Assembly (NCBI RefSeq): GCF_016765675.1
Contig: NZ_JAESWB010000045.1
Coordinates: forward strand, 124,001-188,000
Reading direction: 5' to 3'
Origin: Neobacillus paridis
GTDB lineage: Bacteria > Bacillota > Bacilli > Bacillales > Cytobacillaceae
Length of the DNA: 64,000 nt
Position 1 is the first letter of the stretch. Each line of letters opens with the position of its first letter. Positions 36,435 through 44,865 of this stretch are shown here, piece after piece. The notes beneath the pieces are model-generated. The model searched no databases and was not told the DNA's origin. It saw only the letters and a list, made by a program, of their open reading frames with translations. The position numbers were made by a program, and so were the translations under genes.

Positions 36435-37148
36435 TCACTTTACGTATTCGAGGTTGAGGTCGGAGTTTTTGATTATTTTTAGATTTTGTGGGACTTTGAG
36501 ATATAAGATCGCCTGTCCTTCGCTGGAATAGGATTCGTGACCGAAAAAGTTTTCACCGTTAAATTGCTTGACGGTAAATACGTTTGAGAATTGTGATAAT
36601 CTTAGTTGGTTTTTTGACGAATTGGCGAGACGCAGACGGTTACCTGTTATTTCAAGTCCAGGAGGATGAACCAATTTTGAGATATCCATTCCATTCACTT
36701 CAGATCTGGTCATATAGAAACCAATCTCAATGTGACCATCATTTTGTCCCTTTCTTTCCACTATAAAGGTAATGTTATAGGAAGTATCATTATTAGTGGT
36801 AATTTCAAGCTGCTGTTGCTTAAATTTGAAATCCCAACTTTTCAACAAAAACTTCTGGTCATACTGGTTGATATTCCCCGCTATTGCCGCATCATACAAA
36901 CTCGTGCTTTCCTGATCAAGCACATTACTGTTTGCCTTTTTCAATTCAGTCAAGCCCTTAACCGGTAATACATTACTTATTACCATGGAAATGATAAGAA
37001 TGGCTAAATATGCACCAATAGCCCAGCGGACCCGCATACTATAAGGCAGCCACCCGCTTCTATTTACCGTTTTCGCCAGTTTGAAAGCCAAGCCAACAAC
37101 ACAACCTATGACTATTAACATAATGAAAATAGGAATGATCGCCACCAT
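36435..37148 (-). CDS. Membrane-anchored hypothetical protein of the ABC cluster
   Basis: A 237-aa protein I do not recognise. Two membrane helices lie at residues ~3-25 and ~43-62 (IPIFIMLIVIGCVVGLAFKL; WAIGAYLAILIISMVISNVL); residues 65-237 should be an extracytoplasmic beta-rich domain. Its start overlaps the permease stop (TAATG), so it is made together with the permease. Possibly an accessory subunit of the exporter encoded upstream. No catalytic motif is seen. Confidence 0.8.
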   Translation of the reverse strand: MVAIIPIFIMLIVIGCVVGLAFKLAKTVNRSGWLPYSMRVRWAIGAYLAILIISMVISNVLPVKGLTELKKANSNVLDQESTSLYDAAIAGNINQYDQKFLLKSWDFKFKQQQLEITTNNDTSYNITFIVERKGQNDGHIEIGFYMTRSEVNGMDISKLVHPPGLEITGNRLRLANSSKNQLRLSQFSNVFTVKQFNGENFFGHESYSSEGQAILYLKVPQNLKIIKNSDLNLEYVK

Positions 37149-37903
37149 TATGGTTTCACCTCCATTTTGTTAGACAGGATAAATGCACCACAAAACATTA
37201 GGACTGCCACAACCAAAACTTTAACGATAAAAAGAACAAGCGATGTTTCCATAGAGAAAAACTTAACCAAAGCAGCAATGACCCCATCCTGCCCGCGTAA
37301 CCCATCAAGTATTAACCCACCAACAAAGATAACCGGCAGCACAACTGCGAAGGCCCGGCTTAACTGAACAAGTGTCCCCACCATGTACCCTATTGCACAA
37401 AACAGAAGAATATAGAGAGTCGTCACGCCAGTACCGATTAACAAATCCATTACTCCGGCTAAATTCACAGGACTGATGATTAAAAAACTGCTTTTAAAAA
37501 TGAAGACAATGATTTTTACCAAAAAGGTAGTCAACATCGAGGTGATCCCTCCGACTATACTCGCGGTCAGCAGGAACAAGGCATTGGATAAATTACTACT
37601 GAGACGATTGGTAACCAATATGAAATCATCATTTCGGTACGCCTTCGTGGTAATCAGAATGGCGGTGATGAACCCCCACAGGATTGTAAATCCAACCACC
37701 GTATCTGCCGAATAATAACGGAGCTCCAAGTCTATCAAGCCACCGCTGCTCGCCATCATGCCAGAGCTGCCTTGCGAAAACAAAATGGCGATTAGTTGAA
37801 CGATAACCATTGACATAAACACCTGAATATAGGCCTTCAGCTTGTAAGCATATTGGCGCTTGACAATCTCCCACAGACTAACCTTCGTTAAAGACATCAT
37901 CAA
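37148..37903 (-). CDS. ABC transporter permease
   Basis: A 251-aa hydrophobic protein with about six membrane helices (IQVFMSMVIVQLIAILFSQG; TILWGFITAILITTKAY; LVLFIVKVLVVAVLMFCGAF) and no known motif, typical of permeases of small YtrB/YtrC-like exporters. It starts with ATGATGATG inside the last codons of the ATPase gene (26-bp overlap). Its partner ATPase is frameshifted, so the system may be non-functional in this strain. Confidence 0.85.
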   Translation of the reverse strand: MMMSLTKVSLWEIVKRQYAYKLKAYIQVFMSMVIVQLIAILFSQGSSGMMASSGGLIDLELRYYSADTVVGFTILWGFITAILITTKAYRNDDFILVTNRLSSNLSNALFLLTASIVGGITSMLTTFLVKIIVFIFKSSFLIISPVNLAGVMDLLIGTGVTTLYILLFCAIGYMVGTLVQLSRAFAVVLPVIFVGGLILDGLRGQDGVIAALVKFFSMETSLVLFIVKVLVVAVLMFCGAFILSNKMEVKP

Positions 37904-38779
37904 TGCCTCCCTTCGTTTTACCAGTTAAATAGACACAGAGATCCGTAGAGCTCACAGGCAGAACATTCATCCCGGCCTGCTTTGCCTTCTGCACTTCTAC
38001 CTCCGAGAAATCATTTCTTACCACCACATAAGATTGATCAAAGGCACCGCTTTTCGAAAAAATAACGTCCCGGTCCTTCGTCCATTCGTTCACAAGAGCA
38101 GCCTTCCCTTCCAGCCCAATGGCCCATTCGCGAAAATCAGCCATTGACATATGAAGCAGGTTCCCGCCCTGTTTCATCAGTAAAATATCCTCTAATAAAT
38201 CCTCAATTTCTTCTAAATGATGACTCGAGAGAATAATTGTCCGGGGATTCGCATGTAGTCCTTAAGTAAAGCCCGGTAAAAATCCTTGCGAACCGCCGCA
38301 TCCATCCCTGTTGTTGGCTCATCAAACAACGTTAATGGCGTACGGGCCGCTAAACCTAAGATTGAATTGAAGGTGCTCCTCATCCCTTTCGAGAGCCCAT
38401 TATAATATTGCGATGGATGGAAAGAAAAGTATTCAAACAGGCGCTGGGCTAGCTCCCGGTCCCAATTTTTATAAAACTTTCCCATTGCCTCAAGAATTTC
38501 TTGGAGATTCAAGGCTGTCGGCAGGGTCAATTGTTCATGAACAAAAATAAGGTTTGCCGAAACGAATAAATTATTAAACGGATTTTCGGAAAAAACTTGG
38601 ATCTCTCCAGACGTCTGTCTCATATAACCGGCAATAATTTTCAGCAATGTTGATTTCCCTGCTCCATTGCGGCCAATTAACCCGGTAATCGTGTTTTCTT
38701 CAATTTTGCAGGAAAAATGATTCAGCGCCTTCGTGCTGCCAAAAACCTTTGTCAATCCGTTACATTCAATTATACTCAT
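37878..38779 (-). pseudogene. ABC transporter ATP-binding protein with a single-base frameshift
   Basis: Frame 1 (38213-38779, 188 aa) carries Walker A GLIGRNGAGKST, the ABC signature YYNGLSKGMRST and Walker B LTLFDEPTTGMD, then ends in RIPGQLFSRVII. A one-base shift near 38251 restores the expected continuation NPRTIILSSHHLEEIEDLLE (with the H-loop histidine) and reads on to 37878. Restoring one G in ATGCG gives ATG GCG and a continuous ~300-aa protein. The truncated product lacks the H-loop and C-terminal domain, so it should be inactive unless this is a sequencing error or programmed frameshift. Confidence 0.85.
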
Positions 38780-39156
38780 TGCCGCTCCTCCTCCATATTT
38801 GCCGTTTTGATCATTTCAATCAGCTCTTGTTTGCTAACATTCAATCGTTCCGCTTCTTGGACAATCTCCTGGACTAGTCGTTTTAAGGTTTGATTTTTCC
38901 GCTTGTTGACAATTATGGCTTTCGCATCGTGCGTAACAAACATGCCCAGTCCGCGCTTTTTATAAAGAATTTGTTCATCCGCCAATAGGTTCAACCCCTT
39001 TGCCGCCGTTGCCGGGTTAATATTAAAAAGGTCCGCCAGCTGATACTGGGAGTAGATTTTCTGATCACTTTCAAAATTTCCATTCAGAATTTCATTCTCA
39101 AGCCATTCCGAAATCTGTAGATATATCGGCTTTGTTCCGTCGAGATTTAGAGCCAT
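38776..39156 (-). CDS. GntR-family (YtrA-type) repressor of the ABC cluster
   Basis: A 126-aa short GntR regulator: winged helix in residues 8-75 (PIYLQISEWLENEILNGNFE; YQLADLFNINPATAAKGLNL) and a small C-terminal dimerisation helix, the YtrA class that controls ABC exporters. The frame extends to 39222, but MALNLDGTKPIYLQI at 39156 has a GGGAGTG site and the extra upstream residues derive from the promoter. A perfect palindrome at 39185-39204 overlaps its promoter, the expected autoregulatory operator. Confidence 0.9.
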   Translation of the reverse strand: MALNLDGTKPIYLQISEWLENEILNGNFESDQKIYSQYQLADLFNINPATAAKGLNLLADEQILYKKRGLGMFVTHDAKAIIVNKRKNQTLKRLVQEIVQEAERLNVSKQELIEMIKTANMEEERQ

Positions 39157-39184
39157 TTTCACTCCCGCCTCCTCTCTGACATAG

Positions 39185-39232
39185 TACATTACTGTTGTAA
39201 TGTAGTATATTATAACCCGCATTAATCTGCAA
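39185..39232 (-). promoter_or_regulatory. Promoter and palindromic operator of the GntR-ABC cluster
   Basis: Minus strand TTGCAG (39227-39232), 17-bp spacer, TATACT (39204-39209). TACATTAC (39185-39192) and GTAATGTA (39197-39204) form a perfect 8-bp inverted repeat with a 4-base centre, directly at the transcription start. This is the likely GntR binding site. Confidence 0.75.
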
Positions 39233-39358
39233 CCATTTTTGGATAAAACTTCAATCTTTTTACTTCGAAAATTGTTATATAAAGACTCCCGGGGTAACTT
39301 TCATAAGCTTATGACTAACGCTATACTAGAGGAAGATACTGATAGAGGAGGAGCACGC

Positions 39359-40195
39359 ATGAAGGAAACCTTTGAGGATCAAATTACATTACATAATGGT
39401 GTCACCATCCCTCAGCACGGTTTTGGAGTATATAAAATCACTGACCCGGCCGAAATGGAAATTGCAATCCCTAAGGCACTGGAAGTAGGCTATCGTTCTT
39501 TTGATACGGCGCAAATGTATCAAAATGAAGCCATGCTTGGAGAGCTATTATATAATAGTTCAGTTCCGAGAAAGGACCTGTTTATTACAACCAAAATCAA
39601 TAACGGAAACCAGGGGTATGATCAAACATTATTTACGTTTGAGGAGTCTTTAGCCGACTTACAGCTTAGCCAGTTGGATCTCCTGCTTGTCCACTGGCCA
39701 AGCGAAAAGTATTTTTTCGATACTTGGCGCGCGTTTGAACGTTTATATGATGAAAAAATGGTACGGGCAATTGGTGTTTGTAATTTTCATCAACACCATC
39801 TTGAAAAATTAAAAACAAAAGCGAATGTCATGCCGATGGTAAACCAAGTTGAGCTTCATCCCTATTTGACACAAGAAGCATTAAGAAACTATCTGAAGGA
39901 GCAAAATATTGCAGTTGAAGCATGGAGTCCGCTGGCAAGAGGGAGGATCCTTAATGATCCAGTCCTTGAAGAATTGGCACGGAACTATCATAAAACCACG
40001 GCACAGATCATTCTTCGCTGGCACCTGCAGCATGAGTTGATTTTTATCCCGAAATCCGTCACCCCTAGCCGTATAGCAGAAAATAGCGATATCTATGATT
40101 TTGAACTATCCGCTGAGGACATGAAAAAAATTGACAAATTAAATAGAAACCAGCGAACCGGATCCGACCCTGATGATGTCTACCCAACCATCTAA
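39359..40195 (+). CDS. Aldo/keto reductase
   Basis: A 278-aa NADPH-dependent reductase of the AKR5 type (2,5-diketo-gluconate reductase/YtbE-like). The catalytic tetrad is visible: Asp and Tyr in SFDTAQMYQNE, Lys in LFITTKINN and His in LLLVHWP; the C-terminal PKSVTPSRIAENSDIYDF binds the cofactor phosphate. ATG 39359 has a GAGGAGGAG site; the 40 upstream codons in frame are non-coding. Monocistronic. The natural substrate is unknown. Confidence 0.93.
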   Translation: MKETFEDQITLHNGVTIPQHGFGVYKITDPAEMEIAIPKALEVGYRSFDTAQMYQNEAMLGELLYNSSVPRKDLFITTKINNGNQGYDQTLFTFEESLADLQLSQLDLLLVHWPSEKYFFDTWRAFERLYDEKMVRAIGVCNFHQHHLEKLKTKANVMPMVNQVELHPYLTQEALRNYLKEQNIAVEAWSPLARGRILNDPVLEELARNYHKTTAQIILRWHLQHELIFIPKSVTPSRIAENSDIYDFELSAEDMKKIDKLNRNQRTGSDPDDVYPTI

Positions 40196-40231
40196 ATGAT
40201 TAAGCAACGGCTGACATTAAGCGAATCAACC

Positions 40232-40268
40232 AAAAGGCACCCTCCATACTTTGGATCGTGCCTTTTTT
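40232..40268 (+). terminator. Terminator of the aldo/keto reductase gene
   Basis: AAAAGGCAC (40232-40240) pairs with GTGCCTTTT (40258-40266) followed by TT; strong plus-strand terminator. Confidence 0.85.
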
Positions 40269-40280
40269 CTGTCCTCCTGT

Positions 40281-40315
40281 GACGGACAAATGTCCACGAG
40301 TGGTGCCTGACACCA
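40281..40315. repeat. REP-like repeat, copy 4
   Basis: GACGGACAAATGTCCACGAG then TGGTGCCTGACACCA, the inverse orientation of the core relative to copy 1. It abuts the stop codon of guaD. Confidence 0.82.
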
Positions 40316-40786
40316 TTAATATTGCTGCTTTTGTGGAAGGCTGACCCAGGCATTAAAGGGTAGATAGGTGTTTTCCGGAAGAATACGAACCATGGGGATG
40401 CTGCGTTGATTCGGAGGCAAGGCAATTTGTCGGTAAATAAAATGATCATCAAAACCAATTCGGGCTGCATCTTCATTGGTACAGGCGTAGAATATTGATT
40501 TGAGTCTTGCCCAATAAATTGCACCTAAACACATCGGACACGGCTCACAGCTTGTATAGAGTTCGCAGCCGGTCAGCTGAAAGCTATTCAAATACTTGCA
40601 AGCTTCTCGAATCGCCTCCATTTCTGCATGTGCTGTCGGGTCTTTTTTCACTGCCACCTGATTTCGGCCTACACTAATAATCCGTCCCTCTTTTACGACT
40701 ATAGCCCCAAATGGACCACCACCATTCGTTAGTACATTTTCGAGCGCAACATCCACGGCAATCTTCATAAACATAAACTCCCGCAT
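40316..40786 (-). CDS. guaD: Guanine deaminase
   Basis: Converts guanine to xanthine and ammonia in purine salvage and degradation. The 156-aa protein is the small CDA-fold enzyme of Bacillus: zinc motif DPTAHAEMEAIREACKYL and CEPCPMCLGAIYWARL, with the GuaD-specific region AARIGFDDHFIYRQI and aromatic C-terminus. Length equals that of B. subtilis GuaD. A tRNA adenosine deaminase is unlikely because of the GuaD-type C-terminus. Monocistronic. The first ATG is close to the GGGGGAG site, so a start a few codons later is possible. Confidence 0.92.
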   Translation of the reverse strand: MREFMFMKIAVDVALENVLTNGGGPFGAIVVKEGRIISVGRNQVAVKKDPTAHAEMEAIREACKYLNSFQLTGCELYTSCEPCPMCLGAIYWARLKSIFYACTNEDAARIGFDDHFIYRQIALPPNQRSIPMVRILPENTYLPFNAWVSLPQKQQY

Positions 40787-40912
40787 AACTCCCCCCTAAT
40801 ATCGGTAACATCTTTCTTTTTTACTAATGTATTATCCAATATAAGGAAAAAGAATCAAAGAAAAAAAGAATAATCTATTACTACATCTTTGATAATTGCC
40901 CCGATAACCAAA

Positions 40913-40949
40913 AGAAGTGGTATAACCGAGAACTGGTTATACCACTTCT
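40913..40949 (-). terminator. Terminator of bioY
   Basis: AGAAGTGGTATAACC (40913-40927) and GGTTATACCACTTCT (40935-40949) make a perfect 15-bp stem with a 7-base loop; the minus strand continues TTTTGG. Confidence 0.88.
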
Positions 40950-41008
40950 TTATTTGGTATCAACGCTAGGTGAAGATAACACGTAGTGCTTACATCCATA
41001 TCCATGGC

Positions 41009-41599
41009 TTAGGAAGCTTTTTTTAATCTCTTGAATTGTCCCTTTGATAATACTGATTTTTCCAGCCGATGGGCCAAAACTCCAGCGAATACTGCGAGGA
41101 TGATGTCTTTTGGCAGCGGTGGAATCATCCACAACCAGGCCATTTTGTAGGTAAATCCCTCTGGGGCTGTAAACCATAGCTTATAAGCATAGTACATCCA
41201 GTTCGTTCCGAACAGGTAATTTACGCTCATCCCTATTAAAGCCGCAAGGATAAAAGCAGGCAGCGACTTTTTCTTTTCGACAATTTTCCCAGCAATAAAT
41301 GCAAGGAAAATAAACGAGACAATGAAACCAAAGGTCGGGCTGAGTATTGTTGAAGGACCGGCGCCAAATTTGGAAAATACCGGAACACCTACTAAACCAA
41401 CAAGCATATAACTAACCATTGCAATAGAACCTAAGCGGCTGCCCAATACCAACCCCGCCAGAATTGCAAAAAAAGTTTGTAAGGTGATCGGCACTCCACC
41501 TACTGTCAAAAATGGAGCAATTGAAGTAATGTTAGCTCCAATCCCCATGAGAGCAACAAACATCCCAACAAGGGTAATATCCAGTGCTTTTAATTTCAT
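41009..41599 (-). CDS. bioY: Biotin transporter BioY (S component)
   Basis: A 196-aa membrane protein with about six helices that captures biotin as the substrate subunit of an ECF transporter. The BioY signature is seen in GVPITLQTFFAILAGLVLGS and LVGLVGVPVFSKFGAGPSTI and PTFGFIVSFIFLAFIAGKI. Its upstream region has a BirA operator across the promoter, so expression should fall when biotin is plentiful. No ECF ATPase is nearby; the shared EcfA/EcfT module would be elsewhere. Confidence 0.95.
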   Translation of the reverse strand: MKLKALDITLVGMFVALMGIGANITSIAPFLTVGGVPITLQTFFAILAGLVLGSRLGSIAMVSYMLVGLVGVPVFSKFGAGPSTILSPTFGFIVSFIFLAFIAGKIVEKKKSLPAFILAALIGMSVNYLFGTNWMYYAYKLWFTAPEGFTYKMAWLWMIPPLPKDIILAVFAGVLAHRLEKSVLSKGQFKRLKKAS

Positions 41600-41636
41600 C
41601 TATTCTCCCACCCTATTAAAAAATTTCCATAGTTTT

Positions 41637-41690
41637 AAGATAAAGGGTAAGAGAGAACATTGTCAACCTATTTTTAATTTAGGTTAACAA
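41637..41690 (-). promoter_or_regulatory. BirA (biotin repressor) operator and bioY promoter
   Basis: Minus strand TTGTTAACC (41682-41690), 13-bp spacer, GGTTGACAA (41660-41668): the inverted-repeat BirA box of Bacillus. The right half overlaps the -35 TTGACA (41661-41666); an 18-bp spacer leads to the -10 TATCTT (41637-41642). BirA with biotinyl-AMP would block the promoter. Confidence 0.88.
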
Positions 41691-41805
41691 AAAAATCACT
41701 CTTGGGATTTACCAAATTATAAAACAACAATCCTTTGTTTTAGTTAACTGATGCTTGTGTTATAGTTAGTTAATAATACCTTATTTGATGGAAAATTATC
41801 ACAAA

Positions 41806-41862
41806 CTGTCCACCCCAGATGGACAATTCGCCTATTTTGTCCACGGACGGTGCCTGACACCA
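41806..41862. repeat. REP-like repeat, copy 5, overlapping a gene end
   Basis: CTGTCCACCCCAGATGGACA, then TTTTGTCCACGGACGG, then GGTGCCTGACACCA. Its right part encodes the last ~9 codons and stop of the GDYXXLXY gene. Confidence 0.85.
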
Positions 41863-42398
41863 ATTTCAATATTGGTTAGGATTGCGTAGCCGTTGTTAAC
41901 TTTGACTTTGGCGAGGATTTGACCTTTTGTGGAGGCTTCTTCCCATTTGGTTCCGGTGTTGTCTTCGACGTAGTATTTGTCAAGGCTGTATTGGATGAAG
42001 GCCACTTCCATTCCTTCGCCATTGGTACCGATATAATCCAGCTTGCCTTTTAAAAACACACCGTTTTTCGGCTTGTTCAGCGTCACTTTCACAGGATGAT
42101 CGATACCGTCTTTCTTTTTCAAAACAACATATACATTCTGTTCACCAACGCCCCAACTCCCGTTCCTTTCCAGCTGCTTGATCACCTCCGTTTCGACCAA
42201 CTCTTTCGGAACTTCCTCCGCCTCATAACGAAGGATCACATAATCCCCGCGGAACAAATCTGTTGGGTCAACCGGCTTGGTTTGTAAAGTAATTTCCTGC
42301 CCGGTAAGCAATGTAAGAAGGGGCTGAAAGCACATGCCAAGAAGAATGAGCACCGGTACCGCACAAGCTACTATCAACTGTTTCGTCCGTTTATGCAT
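41832..42398 (-). CDS. GDYXXLXY-domain membrane-anchored protein
   Basis: A ~188-aa protein with one N-terminal membrane helix (LIVACAVPVLILLGMCFQPL) and an outer domain with the family motif RGDYVILRYEAEEV (PF14345). Function unknown; members typically follow a DUF2157 membrane protein, as here. The start at 42398 has an AGGGAGAGGG site and overlaps the upstream gene by 8 bp. The final residues GVRHRPWTK come from the REP repeat, meaning the native C-terminus was replaced or extended. Confidence 0.85.
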   Translation of the reverse strand: MHKRTKQLIVACAVPVLILLGMCFQPLLTLLTGQEITLQTKPVDPTDLFRGDYVILRYEAEEVPKELVETEVIKQLERNGSWGVGEQNVYVVLKKKDGIDHPVKVTLNKPKNGVFLKGKLDYIGTNGEGMEVAFIQYSLDKYYVEDNTGTKWEEASTKGQILAKVKVNNGYAILTNIEIGVRHRPWTK

Positions 42399-43467
42399 GC
42401 TTGCCCTCTCCCTTCCGTCTTTGTTTTTCAAAATAAAACCCAAAGCCGAGTAAAAGTACACCGCCTATGATAAAGACGAATGATTTGGGCAGGAACTCAA
42501 AGGAGATATCAAGGTAAAAACGGAAAATCATGACACATAAGATAATAATACTAAACAAGCTGCCGCGTTTAATTAGGTACAGCAGGAAGAGAAGATACAA
42601 CAGTGAAAAAGGAATGTACAACCACTCCACTTGCGCTGGCCAGGTTTCATTAAAGGATAATAGCAGTGCGGCACATCCATGAGTGATATAGCCTAAATTC
42701 ACGTAAATGTCATGAATTTTTCCTTTGCGTAAAACTAGAACAATCCCAATTACTAAAAGTATGAGACCTTGAATAAAGGGCTCATCGAAAGATCCATACC
42801 TGAAGAGGAAAAAATTAATAACTGTAACAAGAAAGACAAGCTGCACAACACCATTTACAAATGCTGTTCCTCTTGAGAAGGCAATTTTTCCATTTAAAAA
42901 ATGCAATGCAACAATCAGAACCACAATCCAGATCGGAATGACCTTCCCTTGCAAATAGATAGCGTCCATGAGATGAAAAAGTGAGAAAAAAGCAGCCGCG
43001 AGCAAAATCCATTTATCTCGAAGCACCCAGGCTAAGGGGATAATTCCAATCGCCCACCACAAAAATGCATCCTGAGTACTGCCACCAATGTGAAACATTT
43101 GCTCCACCAAGAAGATCCCGGCCCCGAACACGATCACCCCAAGGTAATAAAAGCTTTTCGAGGTCTTCGGGTAATTACCTTCAAGCTTATACCCGGCAAA
43201 TTGACATGCGATAAAGATACCAACAATCAGAAGAAATTTAATTGGCTTGGCAATCTCGGCCCAGTTGCTGGCAATAAAGCTAAGAATTCCGGCACCGATT
43301 AAAATCGAGCCAACATACAGCAATGTTCTTGTAAAAGATGGTTTGCCTCTGACTTCATACAGCGATTCAATTTGTTCAGCCTTTTCATGAGTAATGATTT
43401 CAGCTGCAGCTAAGTAATCCAGCTCCCTTTTTAAAAACTTCAGCTCCGTCTCCCGAACAACACGCAT
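42391..43467 (-). CDS. DUF2157 multi-pass membrane protein
   Basis: A 358-aa protein: cytoplasmic N-terminal ~45 residues (DYLAAAEIITHEKAEQIESL, the DUF2157 signature), then about ten membrane helices (TLLYVGSILIGAGILSFIAS; FYYLGVIVFGAGIFLVEQMF). Function unknown. It is co-transcribed with the GDYXXLXY gene, the common pairing for this family, possibly forming one membrane complex. Confidence 0.86.
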   Translation of the reverse strand: MRVVRETELKFLKRELDYLAAAEIITHEKAEQIESLYEVRGKPSFTRTLLYVGSILIGAGILSFIASNWAEIAKPIKFLLIVGIFIACQFAGYKLEGNYPKTSKSFYYLGVIVFGAGIFLVEQMFHIGGSTQDAFLWWAIGIIPLAWVLRDKWILLAAAFFSLFHLMDAIYLQGKVIPIWIVVLIVALHFLNGKIAFSRGTAFVNGVVQLVFLVTVINFFLFRYGSFDEPFIQGLILLVIGIVLVLRKGKIHDIYVNLGYITHGCAALLLSFNETWPAQVEWLYIPFSLLYLLFLLYLIKRGSLFSIIILCVMIFRFYLDISFEFLPKSFVFIIGGVLLLGFGFYFEKQRRKGEGKHA

Positions 43468-43832
43468 GAATATGTCCTCCTTTCTATTTTGATCCAGAAA
43501 AGCCTAATTGGGTAAAGGATGGAAGTAATATCCTATTTCTATTGTATTCGAAATGCTGCAAACTTTCCAAACGAAACTGAAGAACATCCCCCTGAATAAT
43601 AAGTTTTCCTCTGAAATGTATCTTTCAGAATATGGACAGTTTTTTGGCATGCTGGAACGAAGGCTGTTTGTTCAATCCCATTTAAAAGGAGGCCTTCTTC
43701 CCATTTTAAAAAAACTTATCCCAGGCAATTTACTTCCCTGAGGATGCAGCTTGCTGGAAAAGGTTTCTTCTTTTATTGAAAAAAGATCAAGAGTTCAAAT
43801 CTAAAATTTCGATTAAGTAAATGAACATGCAA

Positions 43833-43863
43833 AAAAGGTTGGTCCATCTAGGGTCAACCTTTT
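43833..43863 (+). terminator. Hairpin with T-run downstream of psuG
   Basis: AAAAGGTTG (43833-43841) pairs with CAACCTTTT (43855-43863), T-runs on both strands. No plus-strand gene is supported upstream, so it may be a second terminator for psuG on the minus strand. Confidence 0.65.
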
Positions 43864-43873
43864 TCTCTAAAAA

Positions 43874-43901
43874 GATCCGGCCCTCAAACCGGAGCCAGAC
43901 C
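43874..43901 (-). terminator. Terminator of psuK-psuG
   Basis: GATCCGGCCC (43874-43883) pairs with GAGCCAGACC (43892-43901) using three G-U pairs; the minus strand continues TTTTTAG. Confidence 0.7.
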
Positions 43902-43950
43902 TTTCTTTAAGACTTTTTTATTCTTCTGTCATTTAGTTCTAATCCATTTT

Positions 43951-44865
43951 TCATTTTAATGATGCTAGGTTTACGGCGATTTTCGCTCCTAGAACAGCGT
44001 TATTTTTTACGAGGGCAATGTTCGATTCCAGGCTTTTGCCGCCGGTTAGTTCTTTTACTTTAGCTAAGAGGAATGGCGTTACTTCTTTTCCGGAAATATG
44101 CTGTTCTTCTGCTTCTTTAAGGGCTGTTTCGATGACGTCCGTGATCGTTTTTTCATCCATTGCGTGTTCTTCCGGGATTGGATTGGCAATGACTGCACCG
44201 CCTTTAAGGTGTAAATCCCATTTCGTTTTCAACGTGTTGGAAATGGTCTCAACATCATCCGCCCGGAAGTTAACTGCAAATTTACTTGAACGGGTATAGA
44301 ACGCCGGTAGGACATCCGTTTGGTAACCAATCACTGGTACGCCTTTTGTTTCAAGGTATTCCAGCGTTAAGCCCAAATCTAAAATCGATTTTGCCCCGGC
44401 ACAAATAACCGCTACATTTGTTTGGGCCAATTCTTCTAAATCGGCGGAGATATCCATGGTTGTTTCGGCTCCGCGATGGACACCACCAATGCCGCCAGTA
44501 ACAAAAATATGAATGTCGGCCAGTGCCGCACAAATCATTGTTGCCGCGACCGTTGTTGCCCCTAATTTTTTCGTTGCCAATAAATAGGCTAAATCACGGC
44601 GGGATGCTTTCGCAACACCGCTGCTCTTACCGAACATTTCAAGTTCCTCGTCAGATAAACCAATCTTAATCTTCCCATCAACAATCGCGATGGTTGCTGG
44701 AACTGCTCCGTTGTCACGAATAATTTGTTCCACTTCACGGGCTGTCTGGACATTTTGCGGATATGGCATACCATGCGAAATGATCGTGGACTCCAGTGCT
44801 ACAATAGGTTGCCCTTGCTCTTTTGCTTTTTTGACTTCTTCGGATAATGCAATATATTCCTTCAT
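43951..44865 (-). CDS. psuG: Pseudouridine-5'-phosphate glycosidase
   Basis: Cleaves the C-C glycosidic bond of pseudouridine 5'-phosphate to uracil and ribose 5-phosphate. The 304-aa PsuG/IndA-type protein has the hallmarks [57 protein letters not shown] and [20 protein letters not shown]. The start overlaps the psuK stop by 4 bp. Complete pathway with PsuK in two genes; no dedicated transporter is adjacent. Confidence 0.96.
   Translation of the reverse strand: MKEYIALSEEVKKAKEQGQPIVALESTIISHGMPYPQNVQTAREVEQIIRDNGAVPATIAIVDGKIKIGLSDEELEMFGKSSGVAKASRRDLAYLLATKKLGATTVAATMICAALADIHIFVTGGIGGVHRGAETTMDISADLEELAQTNVAVICAGAKSILDLGLTLEYLETKGVPVIGYQTDVLPAFYTRSSKFAVNFRADDVETISNTLKTKWDLHLKGGAVIANPIPEEHAMDEKTITDVIETALKEAEEQHISGKEVTPFLLAKVKELTGGKSLESNIALVKNNAVLGAKIAVNLASLK

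Larger units (their letters stand above)
43468..43950. other. Intergenic region without a supported gene
   Basis: About 480 bp. A 62-codon plus-strand frame (43553-43741) lacks a ribosome site and known similarity and is not called. The right side holds two stem-loops next to the psuG stop; nothing else is seen. Confidence 0.6.

Noticed and set aside
37878-38177. Separate 99-aa gene downstream of the ABC ATPase
   Set aside because: It is the in-register C-terminal remainder of the frameshifted ATPase; no ribosome site at its first methionine.
40192-40524. 110-codon minus-strand frame at the guaD 3' end
   Set aside because: Reads through a REP copy and the aldo/keto reductase terminator and overlaps guaD in another frame.
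43553-43741. 62-codon plus-strand frame between the DUF2157 gene and psuG
   Set aside because: No ribosome binding site, no recognised similarity and no conserved context, although it ends before a hairpin with a T-run.
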